Under the pieces are notes generated by a model. It worked only from the letters and a program-made list of their open reading frames with translations, searched no databases and was not told the origin of the DNA. This document shows positions 1-8,797 of a stretch of 64,000 nucleotides of DNA, piece after piece. Origin of the DNA: Paracoccus sp. C2R09 (lineage in GTDB: Bacteria; Pseudomonadota; Alphaproteobacteria; Rhodobacterales; Rhodobacteraceae). The translations under genes were made by a program, and so were the position numbers. Every line of letters begins with the position of its first letter. The stretch's first letter is position 1. The stretch lies in assembly GCF_018860625.1 (NCBI RefSeq), contig NZ_JAHKQB010000014.1:124001-188000 (forward strand), written 5' to 3'.

Positions 1-67
1 CATCGCGGGCCTGAACACCGACACGGTCCCGGTCCTGGCACGCGCGATCATCGACGCGGGCGTCTGA
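1..67 (+). CDS. 3' end of an unidentified gene (partial)
   Basis: Only the last 21 codons are inside the window, in the frame whose first full codon is at position 2, ending in TGA at 65-67. The tail reads IAGLNTDTVPVLARAIIDAG followed by V. A strong hairpin terminator follows 26 bases later, which supports this being a real gene end. The fragment is too short for me to name a family, and I do not assign a function. Confidence 0.6.
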   Translation, partial: IAGLNTDTVPVLARAIIDAGV

Positions 68-93
68 GGCGCCATCCGCCTGAAACGCGAAAA

Positions 94-118
94 GGGGGCG
101 CATCGGCGCCCCCTTTTT
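94..118 (+). terminator. Rho-independent terminator
   Basis: A perfect 8-bp stem GGGGGCGC/GCGCCCCC (94-101 and 106-113) with loop ATCG is followed by five T residues at 114-118. It is preceded by AAAA, so it could also work leftward. It closes the gene ending at 67 and also lies just beyond the leftward gene that stops at 141. Confidence 0.9.
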
Positions 119-140
119 CGTGTCCCGCAATCCGGCGGGG

Positions 141-470
141 TCAGCGCGCGGCCAGTCGCTGCTCGATATAGTCGCGCAGCTCCTCGACCTCGGAGCGGCT
201 GTCGCGCAGGGCCTCCATCGCGGCGCGGGCCTCGGATTCGGCGCCGATCGCACGCGAAGACAGCACGGCCTCGCGTTCCTCCAGCAGGGCGATGGCCGCG
301 TCGCGCTCCTCCTCGACCTCGTGCAGCGACTGGGCCATGCGGTCCAGATCGGACATGTCGGCCTGTGCGGGGCGGACGAAGCGATGGACCAGCCAGCTGG
401 CGATCCATCCCAGAAGGAAGGCGCCGAACAGGATGACGGCGGTCACGGCGATGAATTCGGATCGGTTCAT
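141..470 (-). CDS. Small membrane-anchored coiled-coil protein, unknown function
   Basis: This 109-residue protein has one hydrophobic segment at about residues 7-30, then an acidic helical region at about 38-107 rich in Glu, Ala and Leu with a heptad-like pattern, probably a coiled coil. There is no recognisable domain. Its ATG overlaps the TGA of the upstream OmpA-family gene (ATGA, 467-470), so the two are probably translationally coupled. The coupling suggests an envelope role beside the OmpA-like protein, but this is inferred from position only. The hairpin at 94-118 ends the transcript on this side as well. Confidence 0.75.
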   Translation of the reverse strand: MNRSEFIAVTAVILFGAFLLGWIASWLVHRFVRPAQADMSDLDRMAQSLHEVEEERDAAIALLEEREAVLSSRAIGAESEARAAMEALRDSRSEVEELRDYIEQRLAAR

Positions 471-2656
471 TCGGCAGGGGTCTCGTCGGTCTGTTCCTCG
501 CCGACCCGGGTGATCACGCTTTCGGGGCGCGCGCCGGGGCGCGGCGTGTCGTCGTCCGGTGTCAGCACGGGCACCCTAATGTTTTCCTCGCGTTCGTCCA
601 GCGTCTCGAATTCCTCGCTGACGCCGACGGTCATGGGGACCATGCCCGCGGTCTGGGCATGGGGCAGCTGCGGCCCCTGCATCCGCGGCGGCACGAGGCC
701 ATGTTCGGGCAGCGCAGGGCCGAAGACCGGCGGCAGCTGCGGCCCCTGCATCGCGGCCCGATCGGGTTCGGCCTCGACGGGGGCATCGGGATCGCGGGTC
801 ACGCCCGAAATGGTGACCGGCGGGTCCAGCGCGTCGCTGCGAACGGGGCGCGGGGTCAGAAGGCGGAATTCGATCCGGCGGTTCGCCTCGCGCCCCGCCT
901 CGGTCTCGTTTGTGTCGATGGGCTGGCTTTCGCCGTAACCGCGCGAGGTCATGTTGACGGTGTCGATCCCCGCCTCGGACATGGCCTGCACGATGGCCTG
1001 CGCCCGACCGCGCGACAGTTCCGCGTTGAACCCCTCCGAGCCCTGGCTGTCGGTATGGCCGCCCGCCTCGATCTGGAAATCGGCGCAATCGGTCATCGCC
1101 TCGGCCAGCTGTTCCAGCGTCGGGCCGGGATCGCCGGCGATGGTGGACTTGCTCGGCTCGAAGCCGATCGCGCTCTCGCTCATGATGCGGTTCAGGCGCG
1201 CCACGCATTCCTCGCCATCGGGCAGCCCGAGCGCCGGGTCCAGCCTGCGATCGTAGCGGATGGCCAATTGATAGCGCGCACCCGCGCCAAGCCTGCTGGA
1301 CAGGATCGCGGCGGCCTTGTCGGTGGTGGCGGGATCGCCCGACAGGCCCGTCAACGCGACGATATCGGGGGTGACGCGGGTGCTGCCCGATTGCAGCGTG
1401 TCCATCGCCTCGAGCGCGGCGATCACGCGGACGGTCCAGCCGCCCGGAACGGCCTCGTCGTCGCGCAGCCCGCTCTCGGTGACGTCGAAGCGGCTCTCGG
1501 CAAAGCTTGCGACCGCCTCGCGCATCTGTTCATCCGCCATGCGCCCGCGCATCGACAGCGTGCCCTGATCGGTCAGGGTGGCCAGGAACTCGATCGGGGC
1601 AGCCTGGCGCGGCTCGGCCTGCTGCAGCGTGGCGTCCAGCGAAAACACCGCGGGCAGGCGTGCTTCCAGTCCCGCGACCGCGCGGTCGAACAGTTCGGGA
1701 TCGACCTCGGGGGGGACGACCAGCGCGACGTCGGCATCCGACAGCGTGACATCGCCCAGCCCCAGGGCCGCGACGGTCTCGATCGCGGCGGCGGCGGCGG
1801 CGCCCCATTCGGGGCTGGGCGCGCCAAGCCCCAGCGTGCAGTTGGCGGGCCCCGACAGGCCGGCCTTGCGCGCGGCATCCGTGATCAGGGTGCGAGCCTC
1901 TTCGGTCTCGGCGGCGCAGGCGTCGAAGCGCGGACCGGTCCCGTCCATGACATAACGCAGCGTGAAGGGCGCGATCACCGGGCGCGGCGCCGAGATCTGC
2001 GCATCGAGCGTCACCCCCTGCGGGCGCGATTTCTGCAGCGCGGCCTCGAGCCTGCCCTGATCCTCGCGGCTTTCGGCAAGTGCCGCGACCGTCACTTCGC
2101 CCGGCCGGATCGAGATCTTGGCCTGGGGTGCCAGCGCGGCCGCCTGCAGCCCGAAACGCAGGGCCGGGTCCCAGCCCTTCGGCACGGGATAATCCGCGCT
2201 TTCCAGCAGATCGGTCACCGGCAGGCCGCCCGCATCCAGCCCCGCCAGAAGCGATTGGCGGTCGAGCGCGGCGGGAACCAGCCCGATCAGCAAAATGCCC
2301 TGATCGTTGCTCAGCAGCTCGATCTCGAAATCGGGGGGCGTCATGGCATCGACGGCGGCGACCGTCATGTCGTCCACGATGCGGCTGGCATCCACCGCGC
2401 CCGAGGCGTCGGTCATGGCGCGGAAGCGGTCCACCTCGGTCGGGGCGGTGCCCGTCAGGCGGACCTGCAGCCCGTCGGTCGCGACCCCGGCCCAGTCATG
2501 GCCCGCGATCTGCAGCGCGCGGGTGACATCCTCGGCTGCGCGTTTCTCGACGAAGGTGGCTGCGGCCTCGGCCCCCGCCCATGCAAGCCCGCCGGCCGTC
2601 CCCAGCACGAGAACAGTGGCCATCGAGGTGGATATGCGGGATCGCTTGCGCGCCAT
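467..2656 (-). CDS. OmpA-family protein with N-terminal BON-like repeats
   Basis: The 729-residue protein starts with an N-terminal hydrophobic anchor or signal (about residues 10-35). A long region follows with BON-like alpha/beta repeats; the segment around LQVRLTGTAPTEVDRF is typical. An OmpA C-terminal peptidoglycan-binding domain occupies about residues 492-600 and contains GGHTDSQGSEGFNAELSRGR and NRRIEF. The last ~130 residues are a Pro/Glu-rich tail in which MQGPQLP occurs twice. The BON-plus-OmpA arrangement is like mycobacterial OmpATb/ArfA, and tethering of an envelope protein to peptidoglycan is the expected role. It overlaps the small membrane protein downstream by 4 bases. The tail after the OmpA domain is unusual. 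Confidence 0.85.
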   Translation of the reverse strand: MARKRSRISTSMATVLVLGTAGGLAWAGAEAAATFVEKRAAEDVTRALQIAGHDWAGVATDGLQVRLTGTAPTEVDRFRAMTDASGAVDASRIVDDMTVAAVDAMTPPDFEIELLSNDQGILLIGLVPAALDRQSLLAGLDAGGLPVTDLLESADYPVPKGWDPALRFGLQAAALAPQAKISIRPGEVTVAALAESREDQGRLEAALQKSRPQGVTLDAQISAPRPVIAPFTLRYVMDGTGPRFDACAAETEEARTLITDAARKAGLSGPANCTLGLGAPSPEWGAAAAAAIETVAALGLGDVTLSDADVALVVPPEVDPELFDRAVAGLEARLPAVFSLDATLQQAEPRQAAPIEFLATLTDQGTLSMRGRMADEQMREAVASFAESRFDVTESGLRDDEAVPGGWTVRVIAALEAMDTLQSGSTRVTPDIVALTGLSGDPATTDKAAAILSSRLGAGARYQLAIRYDRRLDPALGLPDGEECVARLNRIMSESAIGFEPSKSTIAGDPGPTLEQLAEAMTDCADFQIEAGGHTDSQGSEGFNAELSRGRAQAIVQAMSEAGIDTVNMTSRGYGESQPIDTNETEAGREANRRIEFRLLTPRPVRSDALDPPVTISGVTRDPDAPVEAEPDRAAMQGPQLPPVFGPALPEHGLVPPRMQGPQLPHAQTAGMVPMTVGVSEEFETLDEREENIRVPVLTPDDDTPRPGARPESVITRVGEEQTDETPAE

Positions 2657-2716
2657 GGGTCAGCCTTGCCTTGTTGCCAGCGTCGAACCGATAGCCATGC
2701 GCGCCCCTTCACGCAA

Positions 2717-3655
2717 TCACGCCAGCCCCGCCACGGCAAGAAACAGCGCAAGGATCAGGCCCGCATCGCGGTTGGACCTGAACAGGCGAAGACAGGTATC
2801 ACCCTGATCCGGCTGGAAATTGCGAAGCTGCCAGCCCAGATGCAGGCCGAAGCCCGCGACGCCCGCCCAGGCAATCAACAGATTGCGACCGGGCAGCGCG
2901 GCGGCCAGCGCCATGATCACGACGGCCCCGATCGCGAATCCGGCCAGGATGCGCGGGCTGCGATCGCCGAACAGCCGGGCGGTGGATTTCACACCGATCA
3001 GGGCGTCGTCCTCGGCGTCCTGATGGGCATAGATGGTGTCGTAGAAGATCGTCCAGGCGATGGCCGCCACCCATGCGACGACCGGGGCCGCATCGACGCG
3101 CCCCATATGCGCGGCATAGGCCAGCATGACGCCCCAGTTGAAGGCCAGCCCCAGGAAGATCTGCGGCCACCAGGTAAAGCGTTTCGCGAAGGGATAGATC
3201 GCGACCAACGCCAGCGAGGCGACGCCCATCCAGATCGCGGCCTGTCCCAGGGTCAGCAGGATCACCAGCCCGACCAGCCCCTGCGCGATCAGCCAGCCAT
3301 AGGCGCCCTTCAGCGTGACCTGGCCGCTTGGCAGCGGACGCGACCGGGTGCGCGCGACCTGCGCGTCGATCCGGCGGTCGGTGATGTCGTTCCAGGTGCA
3401 GCCCGCGCCCCGCATCACGAAGGCGCCGATGGTGCAGGCCAGCGCGATCCACAGGTCGAACCAGCCCGGCGCATCGGCCATCATCGCCAACCCGATGCCC
3501 CACCAGCAGGGCAGCAGCAGCAGCCATGTCCCGATGGGCCTGTCGGCGCGGCTCAGCCGCAGCCAGGGGCGCGACCATGGCGGGGCGATCCGATCGACCC
3601 AGTTTCCCTTCGGCGCGTCGATGACGGCGTCTGGTCTTTCCGTGCTGCTTTGCAT
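2717..3655 (-). CDS. ubiA: 4-hydroxybenzoate polyprenyltransferase
   Basis: This 312-residue integral membrane prenyltransferase attaches the polyprenyl tail to 4-hydroxybenzoate in ubiquinone synthesis. Both Asp-rich metal/diphosphate-binding motifs are present: NDITDRRIDAQ starting at residue 89 and YDTIYAHQDAEDD starting at residue 205. Several hydrophobic helices surround them. The N-terminal segment GNWVDRIAPPWSRPWLRLSR is typical of alphaproteobacterial UbiA. Its start lies only 14 bases from the divergent rsmE start, so the two promoters must overlap or sit inside the opposite gene. Ubiquinone fits the respiratory genes elsewhere in the window. Confidence 0.93.
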   Translation of the reverse strand: MQSSTERPDAVIDAPKGNWVDRIAPPWSRPWLRLSRADRPIGTWLLLLPCWWGIGLAMMADAPGWFDLWIALACTIGAFVMRGAGCTWNDITDRRIDAQVARTRSRPLPSGQVTLKGAYGWLIAQGLVGLVILLTLGQAAIWMGVASLALVAIYPFAKRFTWWPQIFLGLAFNWGVMLAYAAHMGRVDAAPVVAWVAAIAWTIFYDTIYAHQDAEDDALIGVKSTARLFGDRSPRILAGFAIGAVVIMALAAALPGRNLLIAWAGVAGFGLHLGWQLRNFQPDQGDTCLRLFRSNRDAGLILALFLAVAGLA

Positions 3656-3669
3656 AGCGTCTGCCCATC

Positions 3670-4395
3670 ATGGCGAAGATAAGATTGTTCATAGATCACC
3701 CCCTTGCCGCGGGACAACCCGTCCCGCTGGATCAGGGTCAGGCACATTACCTGTCGGGCGTCATGCGCCAGCGCGAGGGGGCCGAGGTCGCGGTCTTCAA
3801 CGGGCGCGACGGCGAATGGACCGCGCGCATCGACCGGCTGGCCAAGCGCGAAGGCACGCTGATGCCCCTGGCGCAATCTGCTCCGCAGCAGGACCCGCCG
3901 GACCTGTGGCTGATCTTCGCGCCGATCAAGAAGGCCCGCACGGACTTCATCGTGGAAAAGGCCGCCGAGATGGGCGCGGCCCGCATCCTGCCCGCCCAGA
4001 CCGAGCATACCAATTCCGAACGCATCCGGCAGGACCGCCTGCAGGCCCATGCGGTCGAGGCGGCGGAACAATGCGGCGGCACCTTCGTCCCCGAGGTGAC
4101 CGATCTGCAACCCCTGCAGCGGTTGCTGTCTGACTGGGACCCTGCGCGGCGGATCCTCTGGGCGGACGAGGCCCGCGTCGGCGCGGCCGAGACGCTGGCC
4201 CATCTGCCGCACGGCCCCTGGGCGATCCTGATCGGCCCCGAAGGAGGGTTCTCGGCCACGGAACGTCGGCAGTTGTCGGGCCTGGATCATGTCGTGCCGA
4301 TCAGCCTCGGACCACGGATCCTGCGCGCGGATACGGCAGCGGTGGCGGCCCTGGCGCTGTGGCAGGCGGCTTTGGGCGATTGGATCCCGGCCTGA
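3670..4395 (+). CDS. rsmE: 16S rRNA (uracil-1498-N3)-methyltransferase
   Basis: The 241-residue protein has the RsmE layout. An N-terminal PUA-like region (MAKIRLFIDH, then HYLSGVMR) is followed by a SPOUT-class methyltransferase domain. The signature IGPEGGFSATE falls around residues 185-195, and LGPRILRADTAA near the C-terminus is the SAM-binding knot. It methylates U1498 in the decoding region of 16S rRNA. No clear Shine-Dalgarno sequence precedes the ATG, and divergent ubiA begins 14 bases upstream. Confidence 0.93.
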   Translation: MAKIRLFIDHPLAAGQPVPLDQGQAHYLSGVMRQREGAEVAVFNGRDGEWTARIDRLAKREGTLMPLAQSAPQQDPPDLWLIFAPIKKARTDFIVEKAAEMGAARILPAQTEHTNSERIRQDRLQAHAVEAAEQCGGTFVPEVTDLQPLQRLLSDWDPARRILWADEARVGAAETLAHLPHGPWAILIGPEGGFSATERRQLSGLDHVVPISLGPRILRADTAAVAALALWQAALGDWIPA

Positions 4396-4572
4396 CGCTT
4401 CGATTCGACGAAGCTTCGTGGCAAAATGATGGCGGTTCCGTCAATTTCGCCTGCAGAAAATGCATGGCGGGGTTGAGGCAATCGCCCCTACTGTTTTCAA
4501 GGTGCCCGGAATATATCCTCGGCATCCGCAACATTGCCCCAGGAAGGGGCAGATTGAAAACAGGTGATACAG

Positions 4573-4779
4573 ATGGCGACGATCGAAACCAACCGCAGCA
4601 TGACCGCTGGTGTGGCTGCAGGTGGCATGGGCAATGTCGTCGCGTCGATTATCTCGGCTTTCGTCGGCTGGCGCGAAACGCGCCTGACCCGCAAGGAGCT
4701 GAGCCGCCTGTCGGACCGCGAGCTGGACGATATCGGTCTGGCCCGTGGCGACATCGAGCGCGTGGCACGCGGCTACTGA
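4573..4779 (+). CDS. DUF1127 family small protein
   Basis: The 68-residue protein ends with the conserved DUF1127 motif RLSDRELDDIGLARGDIERV. Short proteins of this class are common in alphaproteobacteria and some influence RNA turnover or phosphate and carbon metabolism; no role is assigned here. I place the start at ATG 4573, preceded by AGGTGAT seven bases upstream, rather than the in-frame GTG at 4564. It stands alone between rsmE and a strong terminator at 4806-4834, so it is probably expressed from its own promoter in the AT-richer stretch at 4480-4560. Confidence 0.85.
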   Translation: MATIETNRSMTAGVAAGGMGNVVASIISAFVGWRETRLTRKELSRLSDRELDDIGLARGDIERVARGY

Positions 4780-4805
4780 GCCCATCGACCAACGGATGAA
4801 CGAAA

Positions 4806-4834
4806 CCCCCGGCAAGGTTGCGCGGGGGTTTTTT
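4806..4834 (+). terminator. Rho-independent terminator after the DUF1127 gene
   Basis: Stem CCCCCG (4806-4811) pairs with CGGGGG (4823-4828) and is followed by an uninterrupted run of T residues. It ends the DUF1127 transcript before convergent prmA. Confidence 0.85.
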
Positions 4835-4858
4835 CATGTGCTGGTGCAGGATCGGCGA

Positions 4859-5725
4859 TCAGCGGCCCATCACCAGCGTGGACCATTCGACCAGATCGTC
4901 GCGGCGGATCAGGGCAAAGCCCTGTGCCTCGTATGCGGCGATCACGTCCTCTGCCTGGGTCGTCAGAATGCCGGACATCACAATGCGCCCGCCCTCGACC
5001 ACATGCCTGGCCATGTCGGGGGCAAGGTCGATCAGCGGCTGCTTCAGGATGTTGGCCAGCACCAGATCGTAGGGCGCGGCCTCGTGCAGGGTCGGATGAT
5101 CGAAGCCCGCGGCCTCGACGCAGACGACCCGACCGTCCAGCCCGTTCGCGATCACATTGGCGGCGGCGGTATCCACGGCGACCGGGTCGATATCGCTGGC
5201 CAGCACGGTGACCGGCCAGATGCGGGCGGCGCCCATGGCCAGGACCGCGGTGCCGCAGCCGATATCGGCAATGCGGCGGGCCTCGTAGCCTTCGCTTGCT
5301 AGCCGGTCGATCGCCTCGAGGCAGCCCTTGGTGGTGTTGTGATGCCCGGTTCCGAAGGCCATCGCGGCCTCGATGCACAATGCCTCGACGCCCTCGGGGA
5401 CGTTTTCGGCATCATGGCTGCCATGGACATAGAAGCGGCCCGCGCTGACGGGGGACAACTCTCGGCGGACATGGGCGACCCAGTCCACCTCGGGCAGTTC
5501 CGACACGACGAAGGGATTGGCGCCATGCGCCGCCGCCAGAAGCGCCAGCGAGATCTCGTCGGGGGTCTCGGTGAAATAGACGCCGACCTCCCACCGGTCC
5601 GACCCGTCCTCGATCTCGAAGACGCCGGTGCCGACGGGTTCGGGGGTCAGCTCCTCGCAGGCCTCGGCCAGGGCTTCGGCGGCCTCGCGGCCCTTCGTGT
5701 GGGTCAGTGCGGTATAGGTGGGCAT
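4859..5725 (-). CDS. prmA: Ribosomal protein L11 methyltransferase
   Basis: This 288-residue SAM-dependent methyltransferase trimethylates ribosomal protein L11. Visible motifs are AFGTGHHNTTKGCLEA (the family hallmark), ADIGCGTAVLAMGAA (SAM-binding glycine loop, with TAV where GSG is common) and VLANILKQPLIDLAP (the catalytic NxL-type loop). I chose MPTYTALTHTKG as the N-terminus: its ATG overlaps the msrA stop by one base (TGATG), which fits coupling, whereas the open frame continues 19 codons upstream into msrA without support. Confidence 0.92.
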   Translation of the reverse strand: MPTYTALTHTKGREAAEALAEACEELTPEPVGTGVFEIEDGSDRWEVGVYFTETPDEISLALLAAAHGANPFVVSELPEVDWVAHVRRELSPVSAGRFYVHGSHDAENVPEGVEALCIEAAMAFGTGHHNTTKGCLEAIDRLASEGYEARRIADIGCGTAVLAMGAARIWPVTVLASDIDPVAVDTAAANVIANGLDGRVVCVEAAGFDHPTLHEAAPYDLVLANILKQPLIDLAPDMARHVVEGGRIVMSGILTTQAEDVIAAYEAQGFALIRRDDLVEWSTLVMGR

Positions 5726-6300
5726 CAGATCATGTCCGGGTTGGGAAGGCTTGCCTCTACTCCGGTGCCCTTGAGCCCGCAATAACCTTCGGGATTCTTG
5801 TGCAGATACTGCTGATGCGCCTCGTGGGCGGGCCAGAAGGGTCCGGCATCGAGGATCTGGGTGGTGATCGCGCCGAAGCCCTGCACGGCAAGGCGATTGT
5901 CGAAATCGATCTTCGAGGCCTCGGCCGCGGCGCGCTGGTGATCGCTGAAGGTCATGATCAGGCTGCGATACTGGGTGCCGACATCGTTGCCCTGCCGGTC
6001 GCCCTGCGTGGGGTCGTGGTTTTCCCAGAACAGCTGCAGCAGGTGGTCGTAGCTGATCAGCGCCGGGTCGAAGATCACGCGCACGACCTCGGCATGGCCG
6101 GTATCGCCGCGCTTGACCTGGTCATAGGTCGGGTTCTGGACATCGCCCCCGGCAAAGCCCACCTCGGTCAGCCAGATGCCGTCCTGCTTCCAGAACAGCC
6201 GCTCGACACCCCAATAGCAGCCCATCCCGAAGATGGCCTGTTCGTTGCCGGGGGGCGGGTTGGCACCAAGGGGGCGGTGAAAGATCGCGTGTTCGGTCAT
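5725..6300 (-). CDS. msrA: Peptide methionine sulfoxide reductase A
   Basis: The 191-residue protein reduces the S-epimer of methionine sulfoxide in proteins. The active site lies in FGMGCYWGVERLFW, with the catalytic Cys at residue 28; most homologues have GCFWG, so Phe is replaced by Tyr. Other conserved parts are EVGFAGG, GDTGHAEVVRVIFDP and a C-terminal QQYLHKNPEGYC. There is no signal peptide, so it is cytoplasmic. It is translationally coupled to prmA downstream. Confidence 0.94.
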   Translation of the reverse strand: MTEHAIFHRPLGANPPPGNEQAIFGMGCYWGVERLFWKQDGIWLTEVGFAGGDVQNPTYDQVKRGDTGHAEVVRVIFDPALISYDHLLQLFWENHDPTQGDRQGNDVGTQYRSLIMTFSDHQRAAAEASKIDFDNRLAVQGFGAITTQILDAGPFWPAHEAHQQYLHKNPEGYCGLKGTGVEASLPNPDMI

Positions 6301-6354
6301 GGGTCTGCCTGTTCGTGCTGTGTCGCTTCGGAACGCATGGGGCGGGGGTGGGGT

Positions 6355-7284
6355 TCAGCCGCGCGGATGCGCGGCACGATAGACGGCCATCAGCCGCGCG
6401 TCGTCCACCCCGGTATAGACCTGGGTCGTGGACAGGCTGGCATGGCCCAGAAGTTCCTGGATCGTGCGCAGATCGCCGCCTTCGGCCAGAAGATGCGTGG
6501 CGAAGCTGTGGCGCAGGGCATGGGGTGTCGCGCTGGCGGGCAGGCCCAGGGCGGCGCGCGCGTCGCGCATCACCTTGGACATGGCGGCATGGGACAGCGC
6601 ACCGCCGCGCACCGCGCGGAACAGCGGCAGATCGAGTGCGACCTGCCATGGGCAGAGCCGCACGTATTCGGCGACCGCCTGCCGGGCGACGGGCAGGATC
6701 GGGACGCGGCGTTCCTTGTTCCCCTTGCCCCGGATCGTCAGCGCATCGGCCATGGGCCAGTCGCGTCCGGTCAGGGCCAATGCCTCGCCGATGCGAAGCC
6801 CCGACCCCCACAGAAGCGTCAGCACGGCGGTATCGCGGGCCGCGATCCAGTCCACCTCGTGCAGGGATGCGCAATCCAGCGTGGCCTGCGCCTGTTCGGG
6901 TGTCAGCGGACGGGGCAGGGACCGCGCGTATTTCGGGCTGCGCGAGGACAGGGCGGGCGACAGGTCCAGCCCCTCGCGGTCGGAGATCCAGCGCAGGAAG
7001 CTGCGCACCGCCGACTGCCGACGGGCCAGCGATCTGGCACCCAGGCCCCGCGTCCTTTCGGAGGCGGCGAAGGCCCGCATGTCGGATTGCGTCAACCGGC
7101 CCAGGGCGCGCGGGGCCGGGGCCTCGGCCCAATGGCTGCCGATGAACATCAGGAATGCCAGAAGATCCCCGCGATAGGCCGTGATCGTGTGATCGGACCG
7201 GTCGCGGGTCGAAGCTTCGGTGTCCAGCCAGCGCCTGAGCGCATCGGCCATGGCGGGCGACAGGGCAAGCAGGTGGTCGGTCAT
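6355..7284 (-). CDS. xerC: Tyrosine recombinase for chromosome dimer resolution
   Basis: The 309-residue protein carries the full tyrosine-recombinase catalytic set: Arg164 (WGSGLR), Lys187 (RGKGNKERR), His255/Arg258 ([10 protein letters not shown]), His281 (LLGHAS) and Tyr290 (TTQVYTGV). The N-terminal SAM-like DNA-binding domain spans about residues 10-95. With XerD it resolves chromosome dimers at dif. The XerC assignment over XerD rests on the partner upstream, a DUF484 gene, which also precedes xerC in many proteobacteria. The start is fixed by an ATGA overlap with that gene (7281-7284). Confidence 0.9.
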   Translation of the reverse strand: MTDHLLALSPAMADALRRWLDTEASTRDRSDHTITAYRGDLLAFLMFIGSHWAEAPAPRALGRLTQSDMRAFAASERTRGLGARSLARRQSAVRSFLRWISDREGLDLSPALSSRSPKYARSLPRPLTPEQAQATLDCASLHEVDWIAARDTAVLTLLWGSGLRIGEALALTGRDWPMADALTIRGKGNKERRVPILPVARQAVAEYVRLCPWQVALDLPLFRAVRGGALSHAAMSKVMRDARAALGLPASATPHALRHSFATHLLAEGGDLRTIQELLGHASLSTTQVYTGVDDARLMAVYRAAHPRG

Positions 7285-7964
7285 GTCCGCAGCCGGTCCA
7301 GAAGGACCAGCCTGAACACCTGCGCGAAGAAGCGCAGCAGGTCGGTCCCGTGCGTCGGTCGGAAGCGGGCGGGATCGGCACTGCCCATGAGGATCAGCGC
7401 GCGGGGCCGGTCGCGGCCCAGATCCAGCGGGATCAGCGCCTCGGAGGCGACGCGGCGGCCGTGCACGGGCTCGGTCACGATGGCGGCGCGGCGCAGCTGG
7501 ATGTCGTCGCCCCGGGGTGCGCGACGGCCCGCCGCCAGCACCAGCTCGGCCCCGCCATCGGGCAGGATCGCCACATCTTCGGGCAGGCCGGGCAGGTGGG
7601 GCGTTTCCTCGATCAGCAGGCGCAGGGTCTCGATGCGCAGCAGGGGCGCGATGTCGGATTGCAGCGCGCCGATCATCTCGGGCAGGTCGGCGCATTCCAG
7701 AAGGCCCAGAACGGCGCGGTGGACGACGGCCATGCCCGACTGGTTGTCATAGGCGGCAGCGATCACCGTCTCATGCGTGGATTCGAGGCGTTGCAGCCGA
7801 TCCTCCAGCGCCTCCATGGCGCGGCCGCGGATGTCGATGACATTCGCGCCCAGATCGGCTTCGCGGGCATCGACCAAGGCGCGCATCAGGTCGCGATCCG
7901 ACAGGATGGCCTCGGGTTCGGCGATCAGCCGCGCCCGCGTTTCCGGATCGAGCCCTGCATCCAT
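7281..7964 (-). CDS. DUF484 family protein (GAF-like), xerC partner
   Basis: This 227-residue cytoplasmic protein of the DUF484/YigA type has a helical N-terminus with [20 protein letters not shown], then a GAF-like alpha/beta domain ending in [14 protein letters not shown]. Its biochemical role is not known to me. The open frame reaches 8006, but the ATG at 7962-7964 is preceded by AGGGGGACGGG, a much better ribosome-binding site, and gives the usual family length. It overlaps xerC by four bases, so the pair is likely one transcript. Confidence 0.85.
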   Translation of the reverse strand: MDAGLDPETRARLIAEPEAILSDRDLMRALVDAREADLGANVIDIRGRAMEALEDRLQRLESTHETVIAAAYDNQSGMAVVHRAVLGLLECADLPEMIGALQSDIAPLLRIETLRLLIEETPHLPGLPEDVAILPDGGAELVLAAGRRAPRGDDIQLRRAAIVTEPVHGRRVASEALIPLDLGRDRPRALILMGSADPARFRPTHGTDLLRFFAQVFRLVLLDRLRT

Positions 7965-8032
7965 TCCCGTCCCCCTGCGACCATGCATGTGGCCCGGCCC
8001 CGACATGCGGGGCGCGGGCAGGTTCTTCGCGC

Positions 8033-8686
8033 TCAGCCGATCTTCTGGCCGGTCTGCGCCCAGTCAGCAGTGAACTGCGCCAGACCCTTGTCGGTCAAGA
8101 CGTGGTTCGCCATCGCCTTGATGACGGCGGGGGGCGCGGTGATCACGTCGGCGCCGATCTTGGCGGCGTCGGTGATGTGGCTGACGCTGCGGATCGAGGC
8201 GGCGAGGATCTCGGTCTCGAAGCCGTAATTGTCATAGATCTCGCGGATATCCGCGATCAGGTCCATGCCGTCCAGGTTGATGTCGTCCAGGCGGCCGATG
8301 AACGGGCTGATGAAGGTCGCGCCCGCCTTGGCGGCCAGCAGCGCCTGCGCGGCGCTGAAGCACAGCGTCACGTTGACCATGTTGCCTTCGTCCGACAGGA
8401 CGCGGCAGGCCTTCAGGCCGTCCCAGGTCAGCGGAACCTTGACGGTGATGTTCTCGGCGATCTTGGCAAGGTGGCGGCCTTCGCGGATCATGTCCTCGGC
8501 CTTTTCGGCGACGACTTCGGCGCTGACCGGGCCATCGACCAGATCGCAGATCTCCTTGGTGACTTCCGCGATGTCGCGACCCGATTTCAGGATCAGCGAG
8601 GGGTTCGTGGTGACGCCGTCAACCATGCCCAGATCGTTGAGCTCCTTGATGGCTGCGACATCGGCGGTATCGACGAAGAATTTCAT
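8033..8686 (-). CDS. tal: Transaldolase / fructose-6-phosphate aldolase family enzyme
   Basis: This 217-residue short (TalC/FSA-type) transaldolase is an all-TIM-barrel enzyme of the pentose phosphate pathway. The N-terminus [18 protein letters not shown], the [10 protein letters not shown] motif and the Schiff-base lysine Lys83 in [14 protein letters not shown] identify it. [10 protein letters not shown] and ILAASIRS complete the barrel signatures. A ribosome-binding site (GAGGGAG) precedes the ATG. The short class contains both transaldolases and F6P aldolases, and the sequence alone does not separate them. It diverges from priA. Confidence 0.92.
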   Translation of the reverse strand: MKFFVDTADVAAIKELNDLGMVDGVTTNPSLILKSGRDIAEVTKEICDLVDGPVSAEVVAEKAEDMIREGRHLAKIAENITVKVPLTWDGLKACRVLSDEGNMVNVTLCFSAAQALLAAKAGATFISPFIGRLDDINLDGMDLIADIREIYDNYGFETEILAASIRSVSHITDAAKIGADVITAPPAVIKAMANHVLTDKGLAQFTADWAQTGQKIG

Positions 8687-8768
8687 GACCTGCTCCCTCA
8701 GATGCGGTTCGGCATGGTGATAGCGCAGAAGGAAGCCGCCCGAAAGGGTCGCGATGGCCTTGTCAGCG

Positions 8769-8796
8769 GCCCCCGCACGGGTATTCATGCGGGGGC
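8769..8796. promoter_or_regulatory. 9-bp inverted repeat abutting the priA start codon
   Basis: Arms GCCCCCGCA (8769-8777) and TGCGGGGGC (8788-8796) are perfectly complementary with a 10-base spacer, and the right arm ends one base before the priA ATG at 8798. In priA mRNA this would form a GC-rich hairpin occupying the only G-rich ribosome-binding sequence. A regulatory role is inferred, not shown. Confidence 0.45.
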
Positions 8797-8797
8797 A

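Noticed and set aside
659..3682. Long open frame on the plus strand, antisense to the OmpA and ubiA genes
   Set aside because: It lies wholly opposite two clear genes and its product is Arg/Gly-rich low-complexity sequence typical of antisense frames in GC-rich DNA.
4397..4419. Small palindromes (GCTTCG/CGAAGC and ACGAAGCTTCGT) after rsmE as a terminator
   Set aside because: The stem is short, the two palindromes overlap and there is no T-run, so I cannot support a terminator call.
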